NCBI GenBank assembly: GCA_021781655.1
Contig: JAJXWJ010000006.1
Coordinates: 1-64,000 of the forward strand
DNA: 64,000 nucleotides
DNA from: Bacillota bacterium
GTDB taxonomy: Bacteria; Bacillota; Clostridia; Clostridiales; Clostridiaceae
Direction: 5' to 3'
A program made the translations under genes and the position numbers. This document shows, in pieces, positions 26,507 through 34,178 of this stretch; the first letter of the stretch is position 1, and each line of letters opens with the position of its first letter. The notes under the pieces are model-generated. The model was not told the DNA's origin. It saw only the letters and a list, made by a program, of their open reading frames with translations, and did no database searches.

Positions 26507-27367
26507 TTAAGTGATTTTAACAGAAAAGATATATATGAACATTAAATTGATTATACATAAGCTTAAAATAATGCTATAGGTAAACTTAAGCATCCATTCC
26601 CAAGATAATCTAGCAGTAATATTATCAACTATTATTGAGAGTATATATGTGATTAAAGCTAAAATAATTCCTATTACTAAGTTTGAACTATAAAATAAAA
26701 ATATTAAGGATAATAAAAAAATAGTTTCATAAAAGTGTGCTATTTCAATTAGTGCATAAGTAGTGCCAGAAAACTCTGTTAACATTCCTTTAACCAATTC
26801 TTGATGAGCATGATGAGAAGAAGAAAAATCAAAGGGTGATTTTTTAAATTTAATATTCATTATAAATAGCATAGATAAAAAAACAAAAGGTAAATACAAA
26901 ATTAATGGTTTTTGAATATTATCTAAAATATATATGTTGTAAGAACCAGTTAAACTATAAATACTTACAGCAAAAAATAATAATACTGGCTCATAGCATA
27001 GCATAGTCATAGTCTCTCTTTGACTACCTATGCGGCTGTAAGGAGAACCAGTGGACATGCCTCCAATAATTAAAGATACATTAGCAATAGTGTATACAAA
27101 AATAATCATGAGCAAATCCATTTTAAAAAACAGCATTAAATAACTTGAAATTACGAATAATAGATAGGCAAATATATAAATATTTTGAAATACTGAAACT
27201 ACAATGTTTTCTTTTGACATAAGCTTTACTATATCGTAAAAAGGTTGTAAAATTGGTGGCCCAATCCTACCTTGAAAATGAGCAGAGAGCTTTCTATCAA
27301 CTCCCGCTAAAATACCACCAACAATAGGTGCAAATATTAAAGCAATAAATAAAAGTAAACTATTCAT
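26507..27367 (-). CDS. echB: Ech hydrogenase membrane subunit B (NuoH-like)
   Basis: 286 residues with about eight membrane helices. It carries the NuoH-type cytosolic loops (GRIGPPILQPFYD and the FDFSSSHHAHQELVKG region), which couple the redox arm to ion translocation. It overlaps echA by 4 bp (ATGA) and has an AGGAGGAG ribosome site within echA. Confidence 0.9.
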   Translation of the reverse strand: MNSLLLFIALIFAPIVGGILAGVDRKLSAHFQGRIGPPILQPFYDIVKLMSKENIVVSVFQNIYIFAYLLFVISSYLMLFFKMDLLMIIFVYTIANVSLIIGGMSTGSPYSRIGSQRETMTMLCYEPVLLFFAVSIYSLTGSYNIYILDNIQKPLILYLPFVFLSMLFIMNIKFKKSPFDFSSSHHAHQELVKGMLTEFSGTTYALIEIAHFYETIFLLSLIFLFYSSNLVIGIILALITYILSIIVDNITARLSWEWMLKFTYSIILSLCIINLMFIYIFSVKIT

Positions 27368-29274
27368 AAAACTCCTCCTGCAAAGGCTAAAACAAGTAGT
27401 GTTATTGAAAGTAAATATCCTACTTTTGTAAAGGTCTTTTCATCGAAAATTTTTGGGAAATAAAAATTGGAAACCATAGCATCGTCACTAGTACCAAATC
27501 CATTTCTAAAGCTTATGTGGTTTTCATCATCGTTATTTTCTCCACATAAATAAATTTTTTTAAGCTTTATTGTATTGCCAAATATTTTATTTAAAGTTAA
27601 GGTTAAAACTAAGAGTATACACAAGAGGATGAATATTAAAGTATCGTTAAAGGCTCCAGTATTAAGGATAACATTATCAAAATTAACTATGATTTCTCCT
27701 TTTAAATGTAATAACTTTAAAATTTCTGGTTCAACAAAATAGCTGTAAATTGGAGAAAGCATTCCAGCTGCTATTATAATCAAACTAGAGAAAATCGTCA
27801 GTGGTAAGTAAATATTAAAATTTCTTTTAATTGATGATTTTAAAGTTAAAGTTGGATAAGATAACAAAGTGCCGAGCCATTTTATCCAGAATAAAGTTGT
27901 TAAAGCACTACCTAATACCAAAAATATAGTTACTATTAAATTGTTTTTAGAAGCTTCAAGGCATATCCATTTCGTTATTAAAACACCAAAAGGAGGTAGA
28001 ATCATAGAAACTATTCCGAAGCATGTAATGATAGTAAGGGTAGGAGATTTTTTTATTAAACCAGTCATATCGTCGATTAATCTGCTGCCTATAGTATGCT
28101 CGATTTCTCCTGTACATAAAAATAACAATGCCTTTGAAAGAGCATGAAATAATATTAAAATTATTGCAGCAGATAGTGTTGCAGAAGTTCCCATTCCAGT
28201 ACTGCATATAATTAATCCTAGATTTGCAATGGTGGAATAAGCCAGTATTCTTTTAGCATTTTTTTCCCCAACAGCAATTAACGAGCAAATTAAAAAGGAA
28301 AGTGCACCTAGAATAGATACTATTATGCCTAGCCTAGTTCCAGAGAAGGTAGGGGCTAGTTTTATTATTAAATATACACCTGCCTTTACCATCGTACTAG
28401 AATGCAAAAGAGCAGAAACAGGTGTTGGAGCAACCATTGCACCAAGTAGCCAAGAATTAAATGGCAGTTGCGCTGACTTTGCAAAACCTGCAATTAAAAG
28501 TAATATAGCAGGAATAGTATAAATTGAGCTTAATGAACCGCATAGGGCAATTTGTGAAAAAGTTTCTATATTTAGCATTGTTTTAAATAATATTATGCCT
28601 ATAAAAAAAGCAATACCACCAATAAGATTTAAAAAAAGAGCATTAAAACCACTAGAAATTGCTTCCATGTCTTGATTGTATGATATTAAAATAAAAGAAG
28701 CCAAAGTGGTTATTTCCCAAAATAAATACACTAAATTTAATGAATCGCTAATTACTAATCCATTCATTGCACTTAAAAATATACAAATAGTGAGATAAAA
28801 TGTTTTTTGTCTGCTTTTTAATTTTCTATGTTCTTCGTATTTATCTATATAACCTCGTGAAAAAATTACAATTAAAGTTCCAATTATGTTTATTATGAGT
28901 AGCATTAAAAGGCTAAGTTTATCGATAGAAAAATAAAAACTATTTTCACTTTTAATAAATATTAAATTGTAAAATAATAATATAACTTGAAGTAAATTTA
29001 GTAAAAAAACAAAAGGCTTTGAATTTTTGAAGCTTAAATAAAATATATAGATGCATATGGAAAATTCAACAATTTCAAATACAGCTTTTAGAGTTAAAAA
29101 ATTAGTTCCCTGTAAAACATTTGTAATTGGATTGCTAAAAAAAAGGCTAATTGCTAATAAGGAACAAACTCCAAATTGTAAGTAGGACAATAATGTATAA
29201 AATTTTTTATTTAGCATTAAAAATAAAAGAGAAAATAAAAGTGGAATAACAATTAACATAGCAATATACAACAA
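27364..29274 (-). CDS. echA: Ech hydrogenase membrane subunit A (NuoL-like)
   Basis: 636 residues of about 16 helices. An antiporter-like NuoL/MrpA subunit with the conserved core helix pair (LPFNSWLLGAMVAPTPVSA), where charged residues serve ion transfer. It starts the operon echABCDEF, which couples ferredoxin oxidation to hydrogen production and proton or sodium export. The start is TTG at 29274, six bases after GGGAGGGA; the first ATG is five codons in and too far away. The 101 bp upstream presumably hold the promoter, but no clear -35/-10 pair is visible. Confidence 0.9.
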   Translation of the reverse strand: MLYIAMLIVIPLLFSLLFLMLNKKFYTLLSYLQFGVCSLLAISLFFSNPITNVLQGTNFLTLKAVFEIVEFSICIYIFYLSFKNSKPFVFLLNLLQVILLFYNLIFIKSENSFYFSIDKLSLLMLLIINIIGTLIVIFSRGYIDKYEEHRKLKSRQKTFYLTICIFLSAMNGLVISDSLNLVYLFWEITTLASFILISYNQDMEAISSGFNALFLNLIGGIAFFIGIILFKTMLNIETFSQIALCGSLSSIYTIPAILLLIAGFAKSAQLPFNSWLLGAMVAPTPVSALLHSSTMVKAGVYLIIKLAPTFSGTRLGIIVSILGALSFLICSLIAVGEKNAKRILAYSTIANLGLIICSTGMGTSATLSAAIILILFHALSKALLFLCTGEIEHTIGSRLIDDMTGLIKKSPTLTIITCFGIVSMILPPFGVLITKWICLEASKNNLIVTIFLVLGSALTTLFWIKWLGTLLSYPTLTLKSSIKRNFNIYLPLTIFSSLIIIAAGMLSPIYSYFVEPEILKLLHLKGEIIVNFDNVILNTGAFNDTLIFILLCILLVLTLTLNKIFGNTIKLKKIYLCGENNDDENHISFRNGFGTSDDAMVSNFYFPKIFDEKTFTKVGYLLSITLLVLAFAGGVL

Positions 29275-29375
29275 AAGAAATCCCTCCCAATAGATTACAT
29301 TTTGATTTTTTCCTTTCTAACAATATAATATTCAAAAAATAAAAATATAGGACAAACTTCTTTCTTAAATATAAA

Positions 29376-30044
29376 TTACTTTTTATTATTAGTAATATAG
29401 AACCAGTAGGAAATAGTTATTACAGCAGCTGCTATTGGAACAAAATTTTGTATAAAAATTGGGATTTTTTTTGATATTAAGCTATCTCCAAATATCATTT
29501 CGAAAGCCGTATGTATTAAGATAGCGGCACCTATATATATTGTTATAGGATATTTTTTCATTATTTTTGCAACATAAATGCTTCCCCAAAAAATAATTGG
29601 AATGTTTAAGGCTAAACCAAATATTACTAAAAATAAATTTCCTTGAGCACTGGCAGCTATAGCAAGTACATTGTCAAAACTCATGGTAAGGTCAGCTAAA
29701 ACTATTGAAAGTACTGCGTATTTGAAGTTATCACTTTCCTTAATGTTGGAGGTTTCTAGGCTGGTTTTAGAACTTATTAGGTTATAGGTAATAAATAATA
29801 AAATTGTGCCGCCAACAAGTTTTATTGGTAGCCACTCTATAAGAAGTAAATATGTTACAAGAGAAGTGAAAATAATTCTTAATAAAATAGCGAGTACTAC
29901 TCCGATAAAAGAGGCTTTTTTAGCAAGTTTAGTGGGTAGTTGTCTTGTTGAAAGGGCTATTATTCCGATGTTGTCACCGCTTAAAACAACATCTAACAAA
30001 GTGATTTTTAAAATGCCGCTGAATAGTATTACATATGAATTCAT
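29376..30044 (-). CDS. TerC/YjbE-family membrane protein, putative metal exporter
   Basis: 222 residues with about seven helices. Family motifs include DVVLSGDNIGIIALS near the N-terminus and the repeat LADLTMSFDNVLAIA, each bearing the acidic metal-binding residues. YjbE/TerC relatives have been linked to manganese export and to metalation of secreted proteins. I see no yybP-ykoY (manganese) riboswitch in the short upstream region. A weak hairpin with arms ATTACT/AGTAAT overlaps the stop codon. Confidence 0.82.
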   Translation of the reverse strand: MNSYVILFSGILKITLLDVVLSGDNIGIIALSTRQLPTKLAKKASFIGVVLAILLRIIFTSLVTYLLLIEWLPIKLVGGTILLFITYNLISSKTSLETSNIKESDNFKYAVLSIVLADLTMSFDNVLAIAASAQGNLFLVIFGLALNIPIIFWGSIYVAKIMKKYPITIYIGAAILIHTAFEMIFGDSLISKKIPIFIQNFVPIAAAVITISYWFYITNNKK

Positions 30045-30156
30045 TTTCTTTATGCCTCCATTTTATAGTGAACTATTAAAAAGTAGAAAGATTCATAAAA
30101 AATACAAGGTAATAATAATTTATGTCAAATAAATAGAATAAATGCATATATTTATA

Positions 30157-30195
30157 TTGTAAAAATATGTAAAGGATATTATACTAGAAATATCC
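30157..30195 (+). promoter_or_regulatory. promoter with overlapping palindrome before the sigma factor
   Basis: TTGTAA (30157-30162), a 17-bp spacer and TATACT (30180-30185) form a sigma-A-like promoter. A palindrome with arms GGATATT (30174-30180) and AATATCC (30189-30195) overlaps the -10, a good position for a repressor or for self-regulation. Confidence 0.55.
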
Positions 30196-30228
30196 ACATT
30201 TATTAATTAATTTGAATGTGGTGGGAAT

Positions 30229-30798
30229 ATGAATATTGAAGAGCTTGTAATTTTGGCTAAAAATGGTGATAAAAATGCTGAGGAAGAAATAATAAAAGGT
30301 TTAGCTCTATTAATAATCAAATATTCGAGAAGGGTTTATATTTGCGGTCTTGATGAAAACGATTTCAAACAAATGGGTTTTTTGACTGTTATCAAAGCTA
30401 TAAAGAGTTACAATCCTGTAAAAAGCGATAGTTTTTTAAAGTTTGTATGTTGTTCTCTTAAAAATAATTACAATAATGAAGTTCGTAGAAAATATAAATA
30501 TAAATTTGAAACAAGCTTAAACAAGCTTATCGATGAAAATGTTGAATTTGAGGAATTTTTGGTTTCAGATATAAATATTGAGGAGGAATTTCTTTATCGA
30601 GAAAGCTTAAGGCATGTTTTTCGATTAGTAAACAAGCTATCCTTAGAAGAAAGAGAATTAGTGAACTATGTATACGTAAAAGGATATTCTCTAAGAGATT
30701 ATACAAGGCTTAAAAATATAAAATATTTCACTGCCGCAAAAAGAAAGGAAAGAATGCTAGATAAAATAAGAAACATGCTTAGCATGGAAAAATATTAA
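30229..30798 (+). CDS. small sigma-70-family factor (TcdR/UviA-sized)
   Basis: 189 residues. Region 2 spans about 25-90 (DENDFKQMGFLTVIKAIKSY, like the core-binding DLxQEGxxGLxxAI helix). Region 4 is a C-terminal helix-turn-helix (about 135-185, LSLEERELVNYVYVKGYS). There is no region 1 or 3, so it is an alternative sigma. Its size and layout resemble the clostridial group-5 factors (TcdR, BotR, UviA), which switch on toxin or bacteriocin genes, but sporulation-type or ECF-like roles are equally possible. No toxin gene is adjacent. A GGTGGGA site precedes the ATG. Confidence 0.78.
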   Translation: MNIEELVILAKNGDKNAEEEIIKGLALLIIKYSRRVYICGLDENDFKQMGFLTVIKAIKSYNPVKSDSFLKFVCCSLKNNYNNEVRRKYKYKFETSLNKLIDENVEFEEFLVSDINIEEEFLYRESLRHVFRLVNKLSLEERELVNYVYVKGYSLRDYTRLKNIKYFTAAKRKERMLDKIRNMLSMEKY

Positions 30799-30803
30799 GA
30801 AAA

Positions 30804-30885
30804 AAAGCAAATCGCAGGTAGTTTTAATTGACAGTTATCTATTGTCGATTAAATCTCCTTGTGGTTCGCTTTCTAATATTTTCAA
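30804..30885. repeat. dispersed hairpin repeat, copy A
   Basis: Two 30-base arms (30804-30833 and 30843-30872) form an imperfect hairpin with a 9-base loop, followed by TTTCTAATATTTTC. The same arms and 3' flank recur in diverged form at 47920-47988. On the minus strand the hairpin is followed by a seven-T run, so it can terminate the ppx transcript. It lies 6 bp after the sigma-factor stop. The remaining bases to 30980 contain a small GCAC/GTGC hairpin and no supportable gene. Confidence 0.65.
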
Positions 30886-30980
30886 ATTTGAGACTTCAAA
30901 AAGTATGTTCAAGAATCACATGGGCACGCCAAACCCCAAAGGTGCGTAATATTATTTATTTGCGGCAACCTCATAATAAA

Positions 30981-32483
30981 TCAAACTATATACAATTTCA
31001 TGCCAAAAGCCTTTTTAAAATCTGAGGCTGCTGCCATTGCTTCTTTAATCTCTATTGTAGGAGTATCCTCTGAAATCGTCTTAATTATTGCTGTAGTTTC
31101 ATCTAAAGTTACTATAAGATTTTTTACTAGGCCAGTCATGCTTTTGTCAAGATTTTCTGCTATTCTAAGAAGAATTCCTAATTTTTTAATTGTTTCCATA
31201 TCCTCTTTACTTATAATTTCTGCATATTCATTAAAGTTTTCTATATTATCATCTCGATGGCTAGCAGCAATAAATGCGCTCATTACTAATTCTCTATGAG
31301 TTAAACCATTGATTTGAGAATTTAAAATCATATAAAAAGAATGCTTATTATGAAAATAGTAGGTTATATTAACACCAATGTCATGGAGCAAAGCTGAAGT
31401 CTTAATTATATTATCTAGCTTATAACAAGTATTAATATGATTTTTAAATTCTTTATAAAGCCTTGAAAGTAAAAAATGAATATGCTCGGCATGGGATAAG
31501 TTACTATTCTGATTTTTTAAAATAGAATATAATGAAAAATCTAAAGCACTGTCAAGAGGCTTGTTATTTTTACAAATATGGCTAAATAATAAACCTTCTC
31601 TAATTCCATTTCTACTAATAACTACATTGTTAATAGAGCAATATTCGATAAGCACTGATATTGCGGCAGAAGAGCCTACAATTATATCTGCACGATCGCT
31701 TGAAAGTCCTTTAATTTTTTTTCGTTGAATACTATTTTTACTTTTAATTTCATCGTAGATAGATATGACATCATCTCCGCTTATTTGATAATTATGAATT
31801 AAATTAAGTGGATAATTCAGTCTCTTCTTATGAATTTTGCTTAGATTACGTATACTTCCACCTATTCCAATAAGATTCATACCTTTAGCATCTTTTAGCC
31901 AATCTAATGCATCAAAATAATTTGAAATATATTGTTTAAGTTCTTGCTCTGTATTTTTATCTAAGCAATCAGTTAATTTAAAATGATCTGTTAAAGTTAT
32001 AGCACCAAAGGGTAGACTCACACAATGAACCAATTTTCTGTTTTTAACCAAGATTAGTTCACAGCTAGCACCACCTATATCCATAATAAGTCCATCGCCA
32101 ATATCCATACTGTTAATGGTGCTAAAATAATCATAATATGCTTCTTCTTCTCCACTAAGTACAGTTATATCAAGTTGAAGTTCAGCTTTAATTAAATCTA
32201 AAAATTGTTTTTGATTTTTTGCTCTTCGTACCGCTTCTGTTGCTACAACTGTAATTTTTCCTACATTAAAAGCTGAACAAATCTTTTTGTAGGTTTTCAA
32301 TGTTAATAATGCAAAATTCATTTTATCCTTTGATAATATTTCGTTTTCATCTAATCCATGCCCAAGTCTAACATATTCCTTCAATTCGTTCAGGATTCTA
32401 AAGCTTTTATCGTCACATAATTCGGCCAATAAAAGTCTCATGGAATTTGAACCTATATCTATAATACCAATTATTTCTTCCAT
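30981..32483 (-). CDS. ppx: Ppx/GppA phosphatase with C-terminal HD domain
   Basis: 500 residues. The actin-fold exopolyphosphatase/pppGpp hydrolase core (about 1-300) has phosphate-1 GIIDIGSNSMRLLLAE and phosphate-2 IMDIGGASCEL. A C-terminal HD-type helical domain (about 310-500) includes SALLHDIGVN. It degrades polyphosphate and possibly (p)ppGpp. The ATG at 32483 is six bases after GGAGG. It is divergent from a paralogue and ppk. Confidence 0.87.
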   Translation of the reverse strand: MEEIIGIIDIGSNSMRLLLAELCDDKSFRILNELKEYVRLGHGLDENEILSKDKMNFALLTLKTYKKICSAFNVGKITVVATEAVRRAKNQKQFLDLIKAELQLDITVLSGEEEAYYDYFSTINSMDIGDGLIMDIGGASCELILVKNRKLVHCVSLPFGAITLTDHFKLTDCLDKNTEQELKQYISNYFDALDWLKDAKGMNLIGIGGSIRNLSKIHKKRLNYPLNLIHNYQISGDDVISIYDEIKSKNSIQRKKIKGLSSDRADIIVGSSAAISVLIEYCSINNVVISRNGIREGLLFSHICKNNKPLDSALDFSLYSILKNQNSNLSHAEHIHFLLSRLYKEFKNHINTCYKLDNIIKTSALLHDIGVNITYYFHNKHSFYMILNSQINGLTHRELVMSAFIAASHRDDNIENFNEYAEIISKEDMETIKKLGILLRIAENLDKSMTGLVKNLIVTLDETTAIIKTISEDTPTIEIKEAMAAASDFKKAFGMKLYIV

Positions 32484-32543
32484 CAAAATCCTCCTTGCTA
32501 TAAATAAAAATAAATTAAAATTAAAAAAAACATAACATTTATT

Positions 32544-32552
32544 TGGTATAAT
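32544..32552 (+). promoter_or_regulatory. extended -10 promoter of the ppx2-ppk operon
   Basis: TGGTATAAT is a consensus extended -10 element 73 bp before the ATG of the second ppx gene. A recognisable -35 is absent, as often with extended -10 promoters. Confidence 0.5.
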
Positions 32553-32624
32553 AAATATATATTATTGCATAAACTGCTCTTATTCAATAAAAAATTTAAA
32601 TTATATATTAATATGGAGGAAAAA

Positions 32625-34160
32625 ATGGGGGAAACAAAAATTGAGACTATAGCAGCAATAGATTTAGGAGCGAATTTTATTAGGATGATTATTGCTGAAA
32701 TTTCAAATAATGGTTCTATTAAAGTGTTAGATGATTTGCATAAAAACACATCCATTGGTAAGGATACCTTTAAAAATAAAAGAATAGGTTTAGAAGCAAT
32801 ATATGAATGTTGCGATACCTTAAATGGATTTATAAAGCTTATGAAAGATTATAATGTTAAAAGTTATTGGGCGGTTTCTACAAGCGGTATTAGAGAAGCT
32901 GAAAATAGAGAATATGTTCTAGAACAAATAAGAGTAAAAACAGGAATTTTAATTGAGGTAATAAATAATTCACAGGAAAGGCTTTTAGTTTTTAAAGCTA
33001 TAAGAGATAGACTTCAAGATTCGGAAAAGATATATGATGAAGGAGCTTTAGTACTAAATATAGGCTCAGGTGGAATAGAAGTTTCAGTTTATATGGAAGG
33101 TACATTAAGATTTACAGAGTATATAAAAATAGGTGCTTTAAGGCTTAGAGAAACTCTTTCTGAATTAGAGAATAAAAGTTCAAATTTTCCAGACTTAATG
33201 AGGGAATATGTGGAAAGTAAAATCTATTCTTCAATAAAATATATGAAACGAGTTAAAATTAAAAATTTTATATGCTTAGGTGGAAGTCTTAAACTTATTA
33301 TGAAGTTTTACGAAAATAAAGACGATAACTACCTCACAAAAGGGTTATTAGTTGATTTTTATAATAAATTGTGCGAAATGAGTACGGAAAAGGTTTGCGA
33401 TATATACAATTTAAGCAGTAGGGAGGCAAAGCTTTTATTGCCATCAATAACTCTTGTTTTAAGTTTTATAAACATGACGGAAGCTGAAGGAATATATGTA
33501 CCTCAAATTTCATTAAGACATGGTATGCTTAGAGATATGATAATAAGCAAATATGATTCAGCTAAAAAAGAGTTTTATAATCAAGATATTATTAGTTCTA
33601 TATGGTTTATAGCAGAAAAATATGGAGTTGATAAAAAACATGCAAACAATGTTGAAAAAACTGCTATGCAAATTTTTGATCAGACCTATAAAATTCATTC
33701 CTTTTCAGAAAGGGAGCGGACAATTTTAAAAATAGCGGCTATACTTCATGATGTTGGTAAGTATATTAGTTTAGACGATCAAGGTAAGCATTGCTACAGC
33801 ATAATTCATAATGAGCAAATTTTAGGTTTTTCTGATAGAGATTTAAATATTGTTGCCAATGTTGCAAGATATCAAAGCGATGAAATACCTTCACTTTCTC
33901 ATGAAAATTATAATGTTTTAAATTATAAGGATAAGCTAATAGTATCAAAGCTTGCAGCTGTTTTAAAATTAGCCGACGCAATAAATATGTCTAATAGAAA
34001 TAAAATTAAAGATGTAATGGTTACTTTTGATGAAAGATTTGTTTATTTCAATATAGAATCCTATTCAGATATTACATTAGAAGCTTGGTGTTTTGAAAAA
34101 AATGTAGATTTTTTTGAAGAAGTGCTAGGTTTAAAGCCTATTTTAAAAATAAAAAAATAA
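32625..34160 (+). CDS. second Ppx/GppA-like phosphatase with HD domain
   Basis: 511 residues with the same architecture as the divergent paralogue: AAIDLGANFIRMIIAE at the N-terminus, LNIGSGGIEVSVY as phosphate-2, and AILHDVGKYISLDD as HD motif. Phosphate-2 has Asn in place of the usual first Asp, and the sequence is more divergent, so it could be a regulator or have altered activity. The ATG at 32625 follows GGAGGAAAAA; the upstream ATG at 32613 overlaps that ribosome site. It is 18 bp before ppk. Confidence 0.82.
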   Translation: MGETKIETIAAIDLGANFIRMIIAEISNNGSIKVLDDLHKNTSIGKDTFKNKRIGLEAIYECCDTLNGFIKLMKDYNVKSYWAVSTSGIREAENREYVLEQIRVKTGILIEVINNSQERLLVFKAIRDRLQDSEKIYDEGALVLNIGSGGIEVSVYMEGTLRFTEYIKIGALRLRETLSELENKSSNFPDLMREYVESKIYSSIKYMKRVKIKNFICLGGSLKLIMKFYENKDDNYLTKGLLVDFYNKLCEMSTEKVCDIYNLSSREAKLLLPSITLVLSFINMTEAEGIYVPQISLRHGMLRDMIISKYDSAKKEFYNQDIISSIWFIAEKYGVDKKHANNVEKTAMQIFDQTYKIHSFSERERTILKIAAILHDVGKYISLDDQGKHCYSIIHNEQILGFSDRDLNIVANVARYQSDEIPSLSHENYNVLNYKDKLIVSKLAAVLKLADAINMSNRNKIKDVMVTFDERFVYFNIESYSDITLEAWCFEKNVDFFEEVLGLKPILKIKK

Positions 34161-34178
34161 GTTTTGAGGTGGTTACAA

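Noticed and set aside
29960-30228. Possible manganese (yybP-ykoY) riboswitch upstream of the TerC-family gene
   Set aside because: No conserved loops or terminator are visible in the short AT-rich upstream region.
30828-31025. 65-codon plus-strand reading frame after the sigma factor
   Set aside because: It runs through hairpin repeat A and the antisense end of ppx, with no ribosome site and a non-protein-like composition.
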